NCBI GenBank assembly: GCA_030695285.1
Contig: JAUYTF010000197.1
Coordinates: forward strand, 1 to 7,355
Origin: Eubacteriales bacterium
GTDB lineage: Bacteria > Bacillota > Clostridia > Christensenellales > CAG-138
DNA: 7,355 nt
Direction: 5' to 3'
Shown here piece by piece: positions 4,869 through 7,355 of this stretch; positions within the stretch are counted from its first letter, which is position 1; each line of letters begins with the position of its first letter. The translations under genes were made by a program, and so were the position numbers. The notes under the pieces are model-generated. The model made no database searches. It was not told the origin of the DNA and was given only the letters and a program-made list of their open reading frames with translations.

Positions 4869-5846
4869 ATGCCGGACGCACGCGCGCGGCTGCTGCTGTT
4901 GCGGGCCTATTTGATGGAGCATACCGACGAGCGACACAGCGTGACCGCGCGGGAAATCATCGCGCACCTGGAACTCTCCGCATTCTGTGCGGACCGGCGC
5001 GCGGTGTATGCGGATATCGAGCTGCTGCGCGAGAGCGGGCTGGATATCCGCGTGAAACGGCGGCGTGCCAACGAGTATTATCTGCACACACGCGTGTTTG
5101 AGCGAACGGAGCTACGCCTGCTTGCGGACATGATCCGCGCAAGCCGCGTGCTCTCGCGGGAGCATTCGGAAGCGATGATCGTAAGGCTCGCGTCCATCGT
5201 CAGCCGCCACGACGCCGCCTGGCTCCGGCGGCAGCGCGGGGCAGCCAGCCCGCATAAGCCGGATCACGAGCGGGCGTTTCACAACGCCTCGCAGGTGCTT
5301 CTGGCGCTGGAGCACGGTAGTAAGTTCTCGTTTGTCTACTGCCAGTTCACGGCGAGAAAGGCGCTCTCTACGCGTCGCGGAGGCGAAACGTATATCGTCA
5401 ATCCGTGCCTGCTCGTCTATGCGGAAGATCACTATTATCTGATCGCCGATCATCCCTTCGGCGATGGGATTGCGCACTATCGCCTCGATCAGATGGAAGA
5501 GGTGCGCGCGCTGGAAGCGCCTGCGGCGCCTGCGGACATCTCCTTTGACGCAGCGGCGTATGCCAGATCCGTCTTTTCCATGGCGTCGGCCGAGCTGCGC
5601 TGGGTACATCTCTCGTTTGATCGCCAGCTGCTTGGCGCGATGCTGGATCGCTTCGGCGCGGATGTGCCTGTGGGGCGGATGGACGAAGATACCCTTGCGC
5701 TCTTTGCGCCCGTGTGCGTGTCTCCGCCGTTTTTCGGCTGGGTGTTTCAGTTTGGCGGGCGTGTGCGAATCCTCGCGCCGGAAGATGTGCGCGAGCAGAT
5801 GCTGCTCATGCTGGAAGCCTCCCGCGCGCCAGAACGAGGACGCTGA
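4869..5846 (+). CDS. WYL-domain transcriptional regulator (DeoR-like HTH)
   Basis: A 325-residue cytoplasmic regulator with the usual order of this class. A winged HTH occupies about 1-75 (TAREIIAHLELS at 26-37, then DRRAVYADIELLRESGLDI at 42-60). A linker is followed by a WYL domain at about 145-215 (YIVNP at 175-179, HYYLIAD at 188-194, YRLDQM at 204-209), and a C-terminal WCX-type extension runs from about 240 to 318. The eponymous WYL is YYL here, a common variant. WYL domains bind ligands that include nucleic acids or nucleotides in characterised members; the ligand here is unknown. The ATG is 28 bp after the aldo-keto reductase stop, with GGAGG at 4854-4858, suggesting co-transcription. 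It may control its own operon through the palindrome and repeats upstream of the reductase, but this is inference. Length and domains are intact, with no sign of frameshift. Confidence 0.9.
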   Translation: MPDARARLLLLRAYLMEHTDERHSVTAREIIAHLELSAFCADRRAVYADIELLRESGLDIRVKRRRANEYYLHTRVFERTELRLLADMIRASRVLSREHSEAMIVRLASIVSRHDAAWLRRQRGAASPHKPDHERAFHNASQVLLALEHGSKFSFVYCQFTARKALSTRRGGETYIVNPCLLVYAEDHYYLIADHPFGDGIAHYRLDQMEEVRALEAPAAPADISFDAAAYARSVFSMASAELRWVHLSFDRQLLGAMLDRFGADVPVGRMDEDTLALFAPVCVSPPFFGWVFQFGGRVRILAPEDVREQMLLMLEASRAPERGR

Positions 5847-5919
5847 GGCAATATACCGCAATCATAAAACCATACGCGGCACAAACAGTCGCCGCAGGCG
5901 ATACCGGAGGAAGAAATCA

Positions 5920-6381
5920 TTGTTTCATATCGTACTCGTCGAGCCGGAAATTCCGCAAAACACAGGCAACATTGCGCGCACCTGCGCGGTGACGGGGGCA
6001 AAGCTTCATCTGGTCCGTCCGCTTGGGTTTTCGATTGAGGACAAACAGCTCAAGCGCGCGGGGCTGGACTACTGGCACGAACTCGACATCACCTATCACG
6101 ACAGCTTTGACGAGCTGGAGGCTGCGCATCCGGAGGCGCGGTTTTTCCTGCTCTCTACGCACGCAACGCGGAGCTATGCGGATGTACGCTATCGAGACGG
6201 GGATTTTCTCGTCTTTGGCAAGGAGACGGCGGGGCTAGGGCAGGCGCTGCTCTCGCGCAGGAGCGAGGATGCGGTGCGCATCCCCATGCGCGAAGGGCTT
6301 CGCTCACTGAATCTGAGCAACAGCGCAGCGCTCGTGCTCTATGAGGCGCTGCGGCAAAACGGCTTTCCGCAGATGCGCTGA
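5920..6381 (+). CDS. trmL: tRNA (cytidine(34)-2'-O)-methyltransferase TrmL
   Basis: A 153-residue SPOUT-class methyltransferase of the minimal TrmL/YibK type, near the usual length of 150-160. It uses S-adenosylmethionine to 2'-O-methylate the wobble nucleotide of tRNA-Leu isoacceptors in E. coli. Motifs are VEPEIPQNTGNIAR (7-20), LGFSIEDKQLKRAGLDYW (35-52), FGKETAGL (99-106), and the knot motif RIPMREGLRSLNLSNSAALV (120-139), which includes the AdoMet-binding loop. The start is TTG at 5920, where GGAGG (5906-5910) is 9 nt upstream and the protein begins (M)FHIVLVEPE as in homologues. The longer frame back to 5464 is an overlap with the WYL gene and is not coding. It lies 73 bp after the WYL gene and may be read from the same promoter. 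Its stop is followed only by a weak hairpin. Confidence 0.95.
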   Translation: MFHIVLVEPEIPQNTGNIARTCAVTGAKLHLVRPLGFSIEDKQLKRAGLDYWHELDITYHDSFDELEAAHPEARFFLLSTHATRSYADVRYRDGDFLVFGKETAGLGQALLSRRSEDAVRIPMREGLRSLNLSNSAALVLYEALRQNGFPQMR

Positions 6382-6403
6382 TGCGGCGGAAAAGATGCCG
6401 TTT

Positions 6404-6419
6404 GCTGCGAAAAAGCAGC
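6404..6419 (+). other. Weak hairpin after trmL
   Basis: GCTGC-GAAAAA-GCAGC is a perfect 5-bp stem with a 6-nt loop, 22 nt after the trmL stop. No T-tract follows, so it is at best a weak or factor-assisted terminator or an mRNA 3'-end stabiliser before the rpmB promoter. Confidence 0.35.
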
Positions 6420-6438
6420 GCTAGAGAGAAAATAAGGC

Positions 6439-6467
6439 TTGCATCTCGGCAAAGCGCGTGGTAATAT
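6439..6467 (+). promoter_or_regulatory. Candidate promoter of rpmB
   Basis: TTGCAT (6439-6444), a 17-bp spacer and TAATAT (6462-6467) form a plausible sigma-A promoter. Transcription would start near 6474, giving a leader of about 35 nt that includes the strong ribosome binding site. No long L28-binding leader structure is seen. Confidence 0.5.
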
Positions 6468-6488
6468 TGTTCTGTTCGATTTTTAATC

Positions 6489-6497
6489 AAGGAGGTG
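6489..6497 (+). promoter_or_regulatory. Full-length Shine-Dalgarno of rpmB
   Basis: AAGGAGGTG is complementary over all nine bases to the 3' end of 16S rRNA (CACCTCCTT as DNA). It fixes the ATG at 6508 as the start, with 10 nt between its last base and the ATG, and marks a highly translated gene. Confidence 0.8.
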
Positions 6498-6507
6498 GAC
6501 TACTCGC

Positions 6508-6699
6508 ATGGGTAAGTACTGTGAAGTCTGCAACAAGGGTGTCATGTCCGGCAATCTGGTCAGCCACTCCAACCGTAAGACCAAGCGCGGCTGGGCGCCG
6601 AACATCCAGGGTGTGCACGTCGTCGTTGGCGGGCAACCGATGAAGATGAATGTTTGCACACGGTGCCTCCGTTCCGGCAAGGTTAGCCGCGGCAACTAA
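6508..6699 (+). CDS. rpmB: 50S ribosomal protein L28 (bL28), zinc-binding form
   Basis: A 63-residue basic protein of the large ribosomal subunit, matching clostridial L28 from end to end (MGKYCEVCNKGVMSGNLVSH at the start, then NRKTKRGWAPNIQ). Cys5, Cys8, Cys50 and Cys53 form two CxxC pairs that would bind zinc, so this is the C+ form. Some bacteria carry a C- paralogue repressed by Zur for zinc shortage; none is in this window and no Zur-type palindrome is apparent upstream. It is read from its own promoter and ends in a strong terminator, so it stands as a single-gene unit. Confidence 0.98.
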   Translation: MGKYCEVCNKGVMSGNLVSHSNRKTKRGWAPNIQGVHVVVGGQPMKMNVCTRCLRSGKVSRGN

Positions 6700-6726
6700 G
6701 CCAAACTTTTCTAAAAAAAGGAAATC

Positions 6727-6770
6727 ACCTCTTTTATTCGGCATACCCGAATGAGAGAGGTTTTTCTTTT
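6727..6770 (+). terminator. Rho-independent terminator of rpmB
   Basis: An outer stem, ACCTCT (6727-6732) with AGAGGT (6756-6761), and an inner stem, ATTCGG (6736-6741) with CCGAAT (6747-6752), form a two-part hairpin. TTTTTCTTTT (6761-6770) follows. It lies 28 nt after the rpmB stop codon. Confidence 0.9.
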
Positions 6771-6820
6771 GATTTTACGAGTAACGGTCTTTCTATGACC
6801 TTTATTGCATCAAAATGAAA

Positions 6821-6860
6821 AGCTGCCTTCTACGATTTCGAAAGATCGTGAAAGGCAGCT
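6821..6860 (-). terminator. Terminator of the DUF2812-type gene, possibly bidirectional
   Basis: AGCTGCCTT (6821-6829) and AAGGCAGCT (6852-6860) form a perfect 9-bp stem, continued by ACGAT (6832-6836) with ATCGT (6845-6849). On the minus strand it is followed by TTTTCATTTT. On the plus strand GTTTCTT follows, so it may also act as a backup for rpmB read-through. Confidence 0.85.
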
Positions 6861-6877
6861 GTTTCTTATCGTCAGTA

Positions 6878-7355
6878 CTATTCGTGGATGGCTTTTTCCT
6901 GACGGAGCTTTTTGATTTTCTTACGAATCGGAATGCCAAGAGCCAGAAACATCAGACCGAACAGCAGTAGCGCGCCACCGATGGCCAGATTGCCGTAGGA
7001 GAAGTTGCCGAGCGTTTCTCCGATGTTCAGGTTCACGATGCCGATGGTGATATTGGCAAAGGCCGCGGCAAACTCCGCAAACATCAGCACGGTCCAGAGA
7101 TAGTTTATCCGCTGATAATGCTTGATCTTGGAGTCGATATCCGTATAGATGTCAAACGGACCTTCGGAGGCGGGCTTTCGCAAATAGACCCCGCGCATGT
7201 AGGTAGCGACGCACTCTACGCCGTTCTCTTCTAAAAACCGCAGATAGGCAATGCTCTCCGCGTGCGTCGGCAGGTTTTCCAGCAGCTCGATCCGGTAGAT
7301 GTATTGGTTGTCCGGTGTGTCCGTGAACACATAGCGGCACCAGGAATAGTCCGTA
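6878..7355 (-). CDS. DUF2812-type membrane protein, N terminus beyond the right edge
   Basis: The frame stays open to the right edge (residues TDYSWCRYVFTDTPDNQY precede and overlap the GTG at 7330), so the gene is 5'-truncated by the window and the GTG is probably internal. About 159 residues are visible. The first part resembles the DUF2812 domain: a YLRFLEENGVECVATYMRGVYLRKP segment in the place of the typical 'gWeyvg...yfRK' region, then FDIYTDIDSKIKHYQRIN. Two transmembrane segments follow (YLWTVLMFAEFAAAFANITI, and LAIGGALLLFGLMFLALGIP), and a lysine/arginine-rich tail (RKKIKKLRQEKA) is probably cytoplasmic. The biochemical role of DUF2812 is unknown. Such genes often lie beside PadR regulators in Bacillota, but the upstream neighbour is outside the window. 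It converges on rpmB with two terminators between them. Confidence 0.8.
   Translation of the reverse strand, partial: TDYSWCRYVFTDTPDNQYIYRIELLENLPTHAESIAYLRFLEENGVECVATYMRGVYLRKPASEGPFDIYTDIDSKIKHYQRINYLWTVLMFAEFAAAFANITIGIVNLNIGETLGNFSYGNLAIGGALLLFGLMFLALGIPIRKKIKKLRQEKAIHE

Noticed and set aside
5112..5861. Minus-strand open frame of 249 codons opposite the WYL gene
   Set aside because: Antisense shadow; Arg/His-rich without family resemblance, while the plus strand encodes a complete regulator.
5464..5919. N-terminal extension of trmL back into the WYL gene
   Set aside because: The extension is an out-of-frame reading of WYL codons; TrmL homology starts exactly at the TTG with a good GGAGG before it.

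Overview
This 7.36 kb window is chromosomal DNA from what is most likely a GC-rich anaerobic Gram-positive bacterium of the Clostridia (Bacillota). Three things point there: a four-cysteine ribosomal protein L28 of clostridial type with a full-length AAGGAGGTG Shine-Dalgarno, several GTG/TTG starts behind strong GGAGG sites, and a DUF2812 membrane protein. No rRNA, tRNA, CRISPR array, insertion sequence or phage gene is visible. The species cannot be named from the sequence.

Left block (1-3505, all minus strand). Reading in the direction of transcription there is a cytoplasmic cyclophilin-type peptidyl-prolyl isomerase (3505-2954), then a strong promoter (TTGACA-17-TAGAAT), a MarR-family regulator (2733-2290), an alpha-oxoamine synthase that looks like serine palmitoyltransferase (2193-1012), and a classical SDR reductase (1015-227) joined to it by an ATGA stop/start overlap. 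A terminator follows (172-211). The 5' end of an unidentified gene (76-1) leaves the window at the left edge. The synthase/reductase pair matches the first two steps of sphingoid-base (sphingolipid) synthesis: serine plus acyl thioester to 3-ketosphinganine, then reduction to sphinganine. The MarR regulator probably controls itself and the pair. A shared motif (ATCAAT-N6-TTGGGRGT) lies before both marR and the synthase gene, and a 6-4-6 palindrome sits on the marR transcription start. Sphingolipid genes are best known from Bacteroidota and some Proteobacteria, so this small regulated cassette is the most interesting part of the window.

Middle (3506-3838) is a divergent regulatory region of about 330 bp. 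It has a candidate promoter for the isomerase on the minus strand, two candidate promoters for the plus-strand genes, an ATGAACG repeat cluster with one exact 14-bp repeat, and a CTGTC-TT-GACAG palindrome over one -35 box.

Right block (3839-6699, plus strand). An aldo-keto reductase of the YghZ/Gpr type is followed after 28 bp by a WYL-domain transcription regulator and then by the tRNA wobble methyltransferase trmL. Ribosomal protein L28 (rpmB) follows with its own promoter and a strong terminator. A second hairpin terminator (6821-6860) serves the convergent DUF2812-type two-TM protein, whose N terminus lies beyond the right edge.
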